A stretch of 64,000 nucleotides of DNA, taken from assembly GCA_031263485.1 (NCBI GenBank), contig JAISFS010000074.1, positions 1 through 64,000 of the forward strand, given 5' to 3'. The translations under genes were made by a program, and so were the position numbers. Below are positions 29,308 to 38,885 of this stretch, piece after piece. Each line of letters starts with the position of its first letter. Position 1 is the first letter of the stretch. The notes beneath the pieces are model-generated. The model saw only the letters and a program-made list of their open reading frames with translations. It did not search any database and was not told the DNA's origin. The DNA is from Deltaproteobacteria bacterium (GTDB taxonomy: Bacteria > Desulfobacterota > Desulfarculia > Adiutricales > Adiutricaceae).

Positions 29308-30384
29308 CTACGGGCAACGCGACTCGAAGGGGCTGAACAGAGCGGGATCCCGCATTACCGCCTCCAGGGGTGCCAGGTCCCTCGCGATGCCCCCGTCCCT
29401 GGCCGTAGTCTTCAAGGCCTCCAGGATCCGCCGCATGCCCTCACGGTCCTCAAGGGCCGCGCGGAGATAAAATGCGCGCTCCAGGCTCGCCGCCGCCCCG
29501 GACGAGTCGCCGCCGTCCGAGGCCAGCTCGGCCTCCAGTTCGAGATCCTCGGCCAGGGCGCCTTGACTCTCCAGCCTCCGGTCGATTTCCAGGGCCTCGT
29601 TCAGCCAGACCCTGGCCTGGGAGGAGTCCCCGCGCATGAGCGCGTCCCTCGCCTGGAGGTTTCGGATGTCCGCCCTTGCGGACTCAGAGGCGCCCGGGAG
29701 TTCCAGGGACGCGGTGGCCCGCTCGAGCGCGGCAGCAAAGGCTTCGGGGGATCCCGAGGCGCCGGAGGGCCTTGGGGTCCCGCCCGGCCCCCGACCGCCG
29801 GGGAGCGCCGCCCGGGCGATGCTGGCCAGATACACGGACGGGTTCTCGCCCCGACCGGTCGCGCGCGCGGCCGCGTCCTCCCAGAACGCCAGCGCGTCCT
29901 CATGGCGGCCCGCCCGCCAGGCCAAGGTGCCCAGGTTGCCCAGGACGGCGGAGAGCTCCGGGTTGGAGGGATCCGAGCGCGAGAGCCCGGCCGCCTCGTC
30001 AAGGAGTCCCGCCGCGGCCGCTAGGTCACCTTGGGCCAGGCGCGCCGCGCCAAGGGCGTTTAAGGCCATCACGATGTGAGGGACGGAATCGGAGAGCCGG
30101 GCATCGGTCAGCGCCTCCCCGTAAAATCTCGCGGCCTCGCGGGTGCAGCCGCGCAGGTACCAGTGGTTGCCGCGGGAGAGGTCGTCCTTGGCTGACCCGA
30201 GGTAAAAGGGGTCCTCGGGCGGGAGGGGGCCGCCGCAAGAGGCCAGGGCGGCGAGTGCGGCGATGAGGGTTGCCAGCGCCAGCCAGATTCGGCCGCCGGG
30301 CCGTGGCACTGGCGCGGGCGTTCGGGGCCGCGATATACGGGCCGTTTTCGGCAGGCGATCGGTTGAGGAAGTGCGCGAGGGCAT
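29308..30384 (-). CDS. TPR-repeat lipoprotein
   Basis: 358 residues. The N-terminus has basic and Pro-rich residues, then a hydrophobic stretch ending in the lipobox ALASC, so it should be lipidated and exported. The mature part holds several TPR-like helix pairs (for example HIVMALNALGAARLAQGDLA and SAVLGNLGTLAWRAGRHEDA). ATG 30384 is supported by AAGGA 8 bases upstream; the frame could extend to 30510 but without a site. A Gly/Pro-rich insert (GGRGPGGTPRPSGASGSPE) interrupts the repeats. Function unknown; probably an envelope scaffold. Confidence 0.8.
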   Translation of the reverse strand: MPSRTSSTDRLPKTARISRPRTPAPVPRPGGRIWLALATLIAALAALASCGGPLPPEDPFYLGSAKDDLSRGNHWYLRGCTREAARFYGEALTDARLSDSVPHIVMALNALGAARLAQGDLAAAAGLLDEAAGLSRSDPSNPELSAVLGNLGTLAWRAGRHEDALAFWEDAAARATGRGENPSVYLASIARAALPGGRGPGGTPRPSGASGSPEAFAAALERATASLELPGASESARADIRNLQARDALMRGDSSQARVWLNEALEIDRRLESQGALAEDLELEAELASDGGDSSGAAASLERAFYLRAALEDREGMRRILEALKTTARDGGIARDLAPLEAVMRDPALFSPFESRCP

Positions 30385-32727
30385 CGGCTGTCCTTCGGAA
30401 CGGAGAACCAGGAAATTTACCCGTTGGTACGGCCGTTTTCCCTGCAAGAACGGGGAGCTGAGTAGGGGAACGGCGCGAAACGGGGTCTGTTCTGACATTT
30501 GGGAGCTCACAGCGGCTTGTTTCTGACGGGAAGGCGCTTCGGGGGAGTGATGCTAAGCGTTTCTGGGGCGTGAGGTGTCCTGTTTCGGGGGCATGAGGCA
30601 TCCGGTTTTGGGCGAATAAGGTGTCTGCGTGTTGCCAAGGTTCCGTGAAAAACTCATTGCGGGGGACACGCCCGCCAGACGGAAACGACTGCGGGCGGCT
30701 TCGAGCGGGAAGCGCGTTGGCTGGAGTGGCGGGAAGAGCTGAACCCGGGTAGGGCATCGGCAGGCCTGGCGGGCGTCTTCTCCTGACAGTCTAGGACGGT
30801 CTCGTCATGGTAGGTTTTCCTGCAGAGCTTGCCCTTCGTTTCCGGTTGGCCGCATGCTTTTGTTGCAGATACGCGCCAGGTCCCGCTTCCCCTCGAAAAC
30901 GCGACGCGTTACGTATATCGTCCGCCCTGTCGAGTGTCAAGGCTGTCAACCGTCAGGTACTAAACTAACGGTTTCGATGGGAATCTTAACGCGGAGCCCG
31001 CCAGCCGGGCGCGGTTCCAGAGGAGATTCGCGTTTGGTCGGACTTAAGGCCCCGTTAGGCGTCCTGGCAATGGGCGTTGTCCATGATTGCCAAAATTGAT
31101 TTTACGCCCCGAAAAGCTCCAAAGCAACCCGAGGTGCCTGCGAGGCTCAGGCGTAGCCGCCGGGATTTCCCTGCCGTTAGCCGATCTGGGGTGCTTGGAC
31201 CTCTGTTAAGTGAGTATTTCACAGGCGGACAGGAAAGGCTTGTCCGTGGATCGCGCGAAGGTTCGGGAATGCCCTTTCCTCCCGGCAGCGATGATCGCTC
31301 CCTTGCGAAGACAGCCAGAACGCACGGTTGTCTCAGTTTTCGCGGGCATGTCGGTCCGGGTCGCGTCATTATGTCTTACAGGATTTCGGAAACCGTTGTC
31401 CCGAATATTGGGACGCCACGCCCATCCTTCGCGATAAGCCTCTGCCAGGAGTGCTGGCGTCCGAGGCGTGCATGGGGCCGCTGTCACTTTGGCACCGAGA
31501 AACAAGGCGTCTTCGTGAGATGTGATGCGGCAAGCTGTGAAGTATCCTGAATTTGATCAAAAATAATGCAAATGTCAAATTTTGCCCGATACAGATTGTA
31601 TGATTTTGGTTTTATCACGATTTCTGAAGCGGTATTGTTCAGTTTATCAATCTGGTTCAATAATATTTGTTGTCATTTCAAAGCGATTTCGGTCTGAAAT
31701 TCGGAACCCGTTTCAACTTTACAGTCGCAATTCCTGGCGATATCTCCGAATCTTGTAGCGGAGCCACTGGTGATAGTCGTATTGTGACTGCGGTATCGGT
31801 AACGCCTAGTAAATTTCTCGTATGTGACCTATAATGTACTTTCCTTAAAGAGGATATTGGTTAATGAAATTTCCCTCTGTCTCACATCGCCAACTTTGGG
31901 ATATTTTATATTTATTCAAAGTTTTGAACTGCAGGCTCAACACCATTTAGGCGATCCGGCAGACACTGGAAAGCTAGTATCAGGGAGCGAACCAGCAATG
32001 ACCGCGAGTGACGTGAAGGGAAAAAGTTTTAGATTGACTGAACAGTTGAAGTATATTCAATGCCGAATATTAATTTTTGAAACTTTCTCTTCGCGGGGGA
32101 AACGGACTTGACCTCCCCCATGGCTCCTCGCCGTCCACTCTGGTAGCTTTTATACCCTCCAAAGTTCTTTGTCTGCCACCGTGCATGTTACAAAGAGGTG
32201 GGATCTGGGCACGCCTCCCATTGATCCCCTGACCCCCTGTTAACGGATATCTTCAACATAATAGTCAGGACATATCCGAATTGTCAGCAACATAGTCCTG
32301 ACAAGCTGATAATGCTGGCAGGGGAGATATGATATGTACGGTGTCTTGAACAGAACTGCCCACTCGGCACGCTGTCCGGATACCTTTCCTAGTCTTCACC
32401 CTGCCATCTTCAGGCGCATCTCTCCTGCCCTCGTGAACACTACGTACGTCATCCATGGTTCAGTGCATGTGTTGAAGGCGGGGGCCTTCCCGTCCTTTAC
32501 GTCTACACCATGCTTTTTTGACCACTATCCACGGGCTCGAGGCTGGCATATTTTTGGAAGCTGGAAGATCTATCAATCTACTATTTCTAGTCTTTTATTT
32601 ATTATAAAGCACAATATTTTGGTTCATTCTTTTTATTATTCACATTAAGTTAGGATATTAGCAAGGTTTATTTCCAGTTGCTCCAATTAGTGTATGTCTT
32701 GAGCTATATCCCTAAACGGAATGACTG
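30385..32727. other. Long region without genes, becoming AT-rich
   Basis: About 2.3 kb. GC content falls sharply near 31540, the border of the island that carries AAA/PD-(D/E)XK copy 2. A 95-codon frame at 31824-32111 has no recognisable features. No insertion sequence, tRNA or attachment site identified. Confidence 0.45.
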
Positions 32728-32756
32728 TTGACAAACGCAATAATGATTAGTATAAT
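32728..32756 (+). promoter_or_regulatory. Full-consensus sigma-70 promoter
   Basis: TTGACA (32728-32733), exactly 17 bases, then TATAAT (32751-32756). Transcription would begin near 32763, about 190 bases before the GTG of AAA/PD-(D/E)XK copy 2. Confidence 0.75.
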
Positions 32757-32953
32757 CGCCAGTATAGTTGAAGTTATCTATTATATATTCTCGATTTTGA
32801 TTTGATGATCGCGCATCTTCAAGGTTAGATGGTGTTGGAAAATTTTGGGCCCAATCTTTTTTTCAGGCGCAAACGTTTCGCTTAGGCATCTGGCATCCGT
32901 TAATCAGCTTCGCTGTTCTTCGATCAGAACAGCACCCGATAGAGGTTAAAGCC

Positions 32954-34924
32954 GTGACGCAGAAAACTGACCAAGACGCTTCAAAAGATACCGGTCCGAT
33001 TTCTGTAGCTGTTCCTGGACTTAGTCCTTTATTGGTAGGGGTTAACGAATTAAACAAATTTATTCTGGCAAATGCTCCCCTTGTCGACAAAACGGAAATG
33101 ATCCATGCATTAATCAATGGATATCAAAGACCATATTTCTTGGCTAGACCGAGAAGATTCGGTAAAACGTTTCTTCTTGACACGCTTCATGATATTTTTG
33201 CAGGCAGACAGAAATTCTTCACCAATCTAGCTATAGGTAAAGATAAAACACAAAACAAATGGCGTTCTTATCCCGTTATCAGACTTGATATGACAGCCTT
33301 CGTCTCCGAACGCGGCAAGTACGCGAAAACTTTCATTAAATATCTAAAAAGAAGAGCGGCCAAACTTGGCGTTAAAATTGAAACAAGCGACATAGCAAGT
33401 GCTATTTCATCTTTTATTGAAGCCCTTTCTGATAAGCAAACTGCCAAAGTTTTAAAAAGACAATCCAAGGCGATGAAATCAAAAATGAAGGCTTCCGATT
33501 ACAGCCCTTCGAATGTTGTGCTCCTCATAGACGAGTACGATGCTCAAATGTTGCGTAACATCACTGATCCTATCTTACTTGAAGAGATCATGCTTGTTCT
33601 CCACGACTTCTATTCATCCGTGAAATCATGCATAAGGATGTTACGTTTCGTTTTGATAACTGGCATAACTAAATTCCAACAATTATCTCTGTCGTCATCA
33701 TTTAACATGATCGATGACATCACATTTAATTCGAAATACTCCACTATCTGTGGTTTTACAGAAACGGAAATTCGCAACACTTTCCCGGAATATCTCAAGT
33801 TTGCCCTTGAAGAGATGAAAAAAATGAAAACGATTGACGAAAACGCAACTATAGATGATCTCATGAGACAGATATCATGGTGGTATGATGGTTACAGCTG
33901 GGATGGCGAAACTCGTTTGCTGAACCCAGATTCTGTAAAAAACTTTTTAGAAAATTGTCAATTTGGTTATTACTGGTATCTTTCTGGAATTCCTTTGCTG
34001 ACCCGTCTACTCAAAAACAAGAGAAGTGAACCTTTTAAAATATTTGATAGAGATCTCAAGGCAAAAACGCCAATAGGGCTGGAAGAAAATATCGAAATTA
34101 ACAGCACATCTTTTCTCTTGTATTCAGGATATCTGACTATCAGTGATATTAGCGGCATTCCTCCTCGTCAAACATATCAACTTAAAATTCCGAATAATGA
34201 AATCAAATACGCTATCGAACAAGAACTTACAACAAATTATCTTGCTCCAGCATCTCAGCCTGACCCTGTAGGTTATCTAACCGCACAAAAAAGTAGTTTG
34301 CTTTCCGCGTTCTGCTCCATGGACGAAAAGGAATCTGAAAGGCTTCTAACCGTGGATCTGAACAGTTTTGATAAAACTTTGTATCACGCCGGCGGAGAGA
34401 ATTATATTCATCTTATGTTGGGGGCTCTCTTGAAATACGGGGATAATCTTCCTTTCCCAAATCCTTCATATCTAGGAGGTAAACCCGATCTGGTGTTCCC
34501 AATCCCTGGAGGCAATGACCGAATTATCATAGAAATCAAATATAAAAAAGCAGATCGTCCGTCAAATGACCTGGATGATTATCGCCATCAGTCGACTGCG
34601 GAGGAACGGCAGCGGATTCTCGATATGGTTGGTGTCAAAGGCGCAGGCAAACAATCTCCTTCCCACTCCAGCGATAGGATAATGACCATAGGGCATGAAA
34701 CCCAGCGCGAAGATATGATCCTCAGCGGATTGATAGATCAGGCATTTGCTCAGATAGTCTCGCATGACTACGCCGTGCCGCTTATGAGGAAAACCGGAAA
34801 GCTTTACGTTGCCGCCATTGGCGTATATGACATCTCAAAAGTGAGAGTTCGTTTTGCAGAAGTTGTTTGGGTTGACAAACAATCAAATATATTATCAATC
34901 AATGCGCTACCCTCCTCCGCATAA
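32954..34924 (+). CDS. AAA-ATPase-like / PD-(D/E)XK nuclease family protein, copy 2 (DUF1703)
   Basis: 656 residues with the same two-domain layout as copy 1. P-loop ARPRRFGKT with Lys71; Walker B VLLIDEYDAQ with D193-E194; YDGYSWDG in the linker region; nuclease core GGKPDLVF then IIIEIKYKK with E527 and K529. Between that core and the final conserved strand (YVAAIGVYDISKVRVRF) there is an insert of about 75 residues absent from copy 1 but also present in copy 3. GTG 32954 has AGAGG 8 bases upstream; GTG is the only start near the conserved N-terminus. The gene is strongly AT-rich compared with the region and lies behind a consensus promoter. Function is not established. Confidence 0.9.
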   Translation: MTQKTDQDASKDTGPISVAVPGLSPLLVGVNELNKFILANAPLVDKTEMIHALINGYQRPYFLARPRRFGKTFLLDTLHDIFAGRQKFFTNLAIGKDKTQNKWRSYPVIRLDMTAFVSERGKYAKTFIKYLKRRAAKLGVKIETSDIASAISSFIEALSDKQTAKVLKRQSKAMKSKMKASDYSPSNVVLLIDEYDAQMLRNITDPILLEEIMLVLHDFYSSVKSCIRMLRFVLITGITKFQQLSLSSSFNMIDDITFNSKYSTICGFTETEIRNTFPEYLKFALEEMKKMKTIDENATIDDLMRQISWWYDGYSWDGETRLLNPDSVKNFLENCQFGYYWYLSGIPLLTRLLKNKRSEPFKIFDRDLKAKTPIGLEENIEINSTSFLLYSGYLTISDISGIPPRQTYQLKIPNNEIKYAIEQELTTNYLAPASQPDPVGYLTAQKSSLLSAFCSMDEKESERLLTVDLNSFDKTLYHAGGENYIHLMLGALLKYGDNLPFPNPSYLGGKPDLVFPIPGGNDRIIIEIKYKKADRPSNDLDDYRHQSTAEERQRILDMVGVKGAGKQSPSHSSDRIMTIGHETQREDMILSGLIDQAFAQIVSHDYAVPLMRKTGKLYVAAIGVYDISKVRVRFAEVVWVDKQSNILSINALPSSA

Positions 34925-35250
34925 CTGATAGCTTCAGATTATGTCAAACCTGTTTCAGATTAGCACGTTTTCCCAGTAGTCTGATTTCTTTACATCTCTT
35001 CAAAAGGATGTTTGATTAAACAGTTAATGAACCTACGTATGGCAGAACAGTGACTGTGTTCGAAAAATTTCTTCAAATCAATAAAAGAGGGTAGGCGAAC
35101 CCTCGAAATTATTGGAGGCGGGCAACAAGGCCACTTCGGCAAGCCGCGGGTGCCGCCCGTCTCAAGTCACGCGAATCCGTCTGAAGCCCGGTCGAACCCC
35201 GAAAGCGCTCAGGCCCCACGATCGGCCCTAAGGTTTCGGGCGTTTCGCCG
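34925..35250. other. Right flank of AT-rich island
   Basis: No gene. A small stem, GAGGGT-AGGCGA-ACCCTC, lies near 35087-35104 without a T-run on the plus strand. GC content returns to the local norm near 35120. Confidence 0.4.
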
Positions 35251-36234
35251 CTAGCGTCCCCTCAGGGGCCGATCCACCCCCTGCGGGGGGGGATCGGCCG
35301 TGATGTTCCCGCGGATAAGGAAGTTGCGCTTGGCGGAATCCAGTACCTGATGCACGTCACGGATGCCCTCCCGCGCTCCCCTGGCCACCTCGGGGAACGA
35401 CTGCGTACCCTGCTCGATCTCGGCCAGGATCCGGTCGGCCTGGCGGGTGATGCCGGGGATGTCGCTCTCAAGCGCGGCCGCGGCAACGCGGACGGACGCC
35501 ATGGCGTCCCGGAACGAGGCCGAGGCGTCGCGGATCGACTCCATGGCCCTGTGGGCCTCCTCCAAGGCCGCGAAGATCTCGTCGTGCGTGTCGGGCTTCG
35601 ACAGGAGCGCCCCCAGGCTCCCCTCGCCCTCCGCCACTCGGGAGGAGACTACGCGGAAGTTCTCCAGGGTCGCGAAGAGCGGGCCCTCCGCGTCCTGGAG
35701 CCGGTCGGCGATGGAGATGAAGTCCTGCATGAGCCTGTCCGCCTGGACGATCTTCTTGGGCAGCTCCAGAGCCGCCAGCATGTCCTCCAGGGTGGCGGTG
35801 TCCTGGGCGGGGATCTGGCCGCCAGCAGGGACGGGTAGGGACATGAGCGAGCCGGGCTGGATCTCTATGAACTCCGATCCGATGATGGTGGGGCTTTTGA
35901 CCACCGCCAGGCAGTCGCCCAGGATCCTGTCGGCGTAGTCGTCCACGATGCGGAGCCGCATTCGGATCTTGTTGTTGTCCATGAGCTCGACCGAGGTGAC
36001 TGTGCCTATGTCGATGCCGAAGTAGCGCACGTCCACGCCGGCGGCGATGCCGTACCCCTGGCTGAACACCGCGAAGTAGGAGGTGTGCCCTCGGAAGAGC
36101 CCGCGGCCCGCGCCCACGATGGCAGCCGCCCCCATGACGACCAGGAAGAGGGCCACCAGGAGGAAGCCCGTGAGCTTCTCCAGGAAGGTATACGGGGCCC
36201 TAGCCATGATGAGTTTCCCGGTATCGGCGCTCAT
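35251..36234 (-). CDS. mlaD: MCE-domain lipid-transport protein (MlaD-like)
   Basis: Periplasmic substrate-binding subunit of an MCE/Mla-type lipid ABC transporter. One N-terminal membrane helix (about residues 20-42) is followed by the MCE domain (about 45-130, with FSQGYGIAAGVDVRYFGIDIGTV). A long helical region follows (about 145-310), rich in Ala/Glu/Arg, which in this family forms the hexameric tunnel. The total of 327 residues is longer than E. coli MlaD (183) and closer to MlaD-like proteins with helical tails. ATG 36234 has AAGGAGG about 10 bases upstream. It is downstream of mlaE and the degenerate ATPase on the same strand, with a 590-base gap that holds no gene. Confidence 0.9.
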   Translation of the reverse strand: MSADTGKLIMARAPYTFLEKLTGFLLVALFLVVMGAAAIVGAGRGLFRGHTSYFAVFSQGYGIAAGVDVRYFGIDIGTVTSVELMDNNKIRMRLRIVDDYADRILGDCLAVVKSPTIIGSEFIEIQPGSLMSLPVPAGGQIPAQDTATLEDMLAALELPKKIVQADRLMQDFISIADRLQDAEGPLFATLENFRVVSSRVAEGEGSLGALLSKPDTHDEIFAALEEAHRAMESIRDASASFRDAMASVRVAAAALESDIPGITRQADRILAEIEQGTQSFPEVARGAREGIRDVHQVLDSAKRNFLIRGNITADPPPQGVDRPLRGR

Positions 36235-36824
36235 CGCGCATCAGCCTCCTTCTGAAATCGTTCGGGCCGGACCCGCGTCTTGCCCTAAAGCCATTGTTAC
36301 GTATAGCGTTCGGAAGCCCCGACCGCGTCCGGCGACGTCAGGTCTTGCCGGTCAGTGTTCAAGAAAAGCAAGCCGATCGTCGTGCGATAAATTACGGGTG
36401 TTGTCTGGTCTTGCGAAGGCGTGAGGTCCTAGATGCGGCTCAATCCCTGTCAAGCGAGGTTCAATCAGCGGCATTGTCCCGGATAACTTTGATCGTGCGC
36501 TATCCGGCGTGTCAGCGGCGTGTCGGCGGTTTCGGCAGAAATCTTCGCGCCTTTGGGGGGGAGGAGGGTTTTGACGCGAACCTCCTGAAATGCTTTGCAC
36601 AGTCTAATTTCCTGAACCTGCATCGCCGAAAGACCCGAAATCGAAGCATATATCTTGATGTCGATTGCGCGATCCCCGGTTTTCGCTTTAACCCGCGACA
36701 AATTCCGGCGTCCGTAAGGCATATGCCCAAGGCTCCCCCAAAAATCCTTGGGTCGGTCGGTGATTTGGGGCCGCCAGCGTGAATTCTGGCCAAGGAGGCG
36801 GTTTCAGGCCGCATGCGCGGCGGC

Positions 36825-37679
36825 TCACGCCATATCGCCGCCGGGCGTCCGTGAAGCGTCGCCTGCGACTGGCGCCATGGACGCTTTCCGGTCGTTCGGC
36901 CGGTCAGGGCTGGCGTCGGCCGCGGCCACCAGCGTCCGGGTCACCTGGAAGCTCACGCCGGGGTACGCGTCATCGCCTTCGGAATCCAGGACGAGCACGG
37001 CCGCGCCCTTCTCGGCCCGGTCCCTTTCCACCGCGTCCCAGACGGCAGGGAAATCCGGGCCCAGGTCCTTGGCCGGGCTCTCCAGGACATAAAGCCAGGG
37101 TTCCTTCACGAAGGCAAGGGCATAGACGCCCAGGCGCTGCAGGCGAGCCGGAAGCCTGCCGGAATGGACCTTGCGCATCTCGTGCCAGTCGCGCCCGTGG
37201 ATGCCCAGGTCCCTCAGCACCCTGTAGCTCCTGGCCAGCATGGGGGCCCCGCGGAGATCCTGGTGATAGCCCAGGAAGATGGCCAGGTGTTCCAGGACGG
37301 TACGCCCGTGGATCAGGCCCATGTCCCGGTAGACCAGGCCCAGCCCCCGGTTGAAGATGAGGTTGCCCCAAAGCCCGCCGGAGCGCGCAGAGGCACGCGG
37401 TCCCCAGGCCACGTCGCCCGTCAGGGGAATCGCCAGTCGCGACACGATTAGGATGATCTCCCCTATGGCCTGGCGGGACGGGTGAAACACGAGCCCCGCC
37501 TCGCCGTGCCCGAGCTCCAGATCAAGGAGCGGGCAGTCCGGGTCCGCGCTCAGGCGGACGCCCCTGAACGCCAGCGCAAGGTCGCGAGAGGCGTCCATTC
37601 CGGTTGATTTGCCGTTCACGTCCATGGAGGAGTCATTGCCGCCTGCGGCTATGGGGAAGTCCTTGTCGTCCGTAACCAC
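36825..37679 (-). CDS. Degenerate MlaF-like ABC ATPase (pseudoenzyme)
   Basis: Position between mlaE and mlaD, length (284) and overall pattern identify it as the ATPase subunit of the lipid transporter. The catalytic motifs are missing. Where Walker A should be there is FHPSRQAIGEI, without GK(S/T). The signature LSGGQ is replaced by HSGRLPARLQRLG. Walker B and the catalytic Glu read LYVLESPAKDLGP instead of LLLLDEPxxxLDP. The switch His is replaced in LVLDSEGDDAY. The frame is intact over 855 bases, so it is not a simple pseudogene. The start is GTG 37679; ATG 37625 or 37598 are alternatives. It may be a structural dummy subunit, with ATP supplied by a paralogue elsewhere. Confidence 0.75.
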   Translation of the reverse strand: MVTDDKDFPIAAGGNDSSMDVNGKSTGMDASRDLALAFRGVRLSADPDCPLLDLELGHGEAGLVFHPSRQAIGEIILIVSRLAIPLTGDVAWGPRASARSGGLWGNLIFNRGLGLVYRDMGLIHGRTVLEHLAIFLGYHQDLRGAPMLARSYRVLRDLGIHGRDWHEMRKVHSGRLPARLQRLGVYALAFVKEPWLYVLESPAKDLGPDFPAVWDAVERDRAEKGAAVLVLDSEGDDAYPGVSFQVTRTLVAAADASPDRPNDRKASMAPVAGDASRTPGGDMA

Positions 37680-37924
37680 GCGGGTGCCCTTTCAGCCAGC
37701 GGCCCCCCTGGGGACGCATCCCGTCGGCACGCCCAGGGGCCGACTCCCGTCAACAGCCTCCGGGCCGACTTCCGTCAATAGCCTCCGGGCCGACTTCCGT
37801 CAGCAGGCACCGGGCCGACTTTCCGTCGGGAGAGCCGGGGGTAGCCTTTCCGAGTGCATTTTCCCGCGCCGCAAGGCGACAGCGACCGATGCCCGGGGCG
37901 CCTTGGGGGGGTGGAGCGGCGGCG
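37680..37924. repeat. Intergenic spacer with a 25-bp minisatellite
   Basis: Four imperfect copies of a ~25-base unit (CTCCGGGCCGACTTCCGTCA plus five bases) occupy about 37732-37830, between mlaE and the ATPase gene. No coding potential across the array. Confidence 0.75.
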
Positions 37925-38884
37925 TCAGGCATAGAGCACGGAGACCAGGATCCCCGACAGCGATGCCCAGAAGAGGCCCTCGAGGGTGCCGCGGCGGACG
38001 AGGTCTGGGATTTCGACGTCCTGGCCCTCCTGGGCCCTGTAGGGGTTGTGGAGTGAAAAGAAGCTCAGAACGCAGGACATGAGGACGCTCTGGACCGCCA
38101 TCCGGAAGAGGCTGTAGGCCTCAACGCCCGAGACCAGCACGGACATGAAGTCGGCAAGGGGGTAAGAGGCGAAGAGCCGGGCGCCCAGGCCCACGCCCAT
38201 CACGGTGAAGGCGCAGTGGAAAAGGAGCAGGGCGGGGAAGGCGATGAGCTGGCCCAGAAAGCGCGGCCAGACGAGCAGGTGGGTGGGCGGGATGCCCATG
38301 AGCCTCAGGGTCTCGAAGCCCCCCGATCGCCTGATTCGGGCGATGCGGGTGGCGGAAGGCCCGGTGTAGGCGGTGGTCACCACCATGGCGATGAGGAAGG
38401 GGCTCACCTCGTTCAGCTGCACCATGAGCGCCAGCCGCACGAGCGTGTCGGAGCCGCCGATGTTCGCCAAGACCCCGAACCAGACGATGGTCCACAGGAA
38501 CCCCGCCATGAGGCCCAGCATCGCGGAGAAGAACAGGGAGTTCCTGAAGCAGAGGAGCGCCTCGTCCCGGATCCTGCCCCAGACGAGCCTGCGTCGGCCT
38601 GAGGAGCCGGAAAACACGCTCTCCAGGCCCAAGAGAAAGGTGCGGCCCAAAAAGGCCAGGCGGTCCACCCGGGTGGCAGCCATGGTACAGAATGTCCGGC
38701 CCGCGGCACCCGCGAAGGCCCAGAAACCCCTCTGCGCGGCGACCTGGGCCCGCGATGTCGGGGCCTTCCCGCCGCGGCTCCCGACCGGGCCGGAATCCTG
38801 TTCCGGGAGCCCCCCGGCCGTTCCGCCCAAGCCTCCGGCTGGGCCGGGGGATGGCGCTGGGCCGGGGGTCCTGGACTCGGTCAA
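37925..38884 (-). CDS. mlaE: MlaE-type lipid ABC transporter permease
   Basis: Inner-membrane permease of the MCE transporter. The conserved body has about five hydrophobic segments and the MlaE signatures: NEVSPFLIAMVVTTAYTGPSAT, then EALRLMG-like FETLRLMGIPPTHLLVWPR. The full frame is 319 residues from TTG 38884, 2 bases after the preceding gene's stop. The first ~60 residues are Gly/Pro/Ala-rich and unlike the family, so a start at ATG 38683 (252 residues, a normal MlaE length) is possible, though without a good ribosome-binding site. It heads the mlaE-ATPase-mlaD series. Confidence 0.9.
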   Translation of the reverse strand: MTESRTPGPAPSPGPAGGLGGTAGGLPEQDSGPVGSRGGKAPTSRAQVAAQRGFWAFAGAAGRTFCTMAATRVDRLAFLGRTFLLGLESVFSGSSGRRRLVWGRIRDEALLCFRNSLFFSAMLGLMAGFLWTIVWFGVLANIGGSDTLVRLALMVQLNEVSPFLIAMVVTTAYTGPSATRIARIRRSGGFETLRLMGIPPTHLLVWPRFLGQLIAFPALLLFHCAFTVMGVGLGARLFASYPLADFMSVLVSGVEAYSLFRMAVQSVLMSCVLSFFSLHNPYRAQEGQDVEIPDLVRRGTLEGLFWASLSGILVSVLYA

Positions 38885-38885
38885 G

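Noticed and set aside
31824-32111. 95-codon frame in the AT-rich island
   Set aside because: No ribosome-binding site or recognisable sequence; stops are sparse there by chance.
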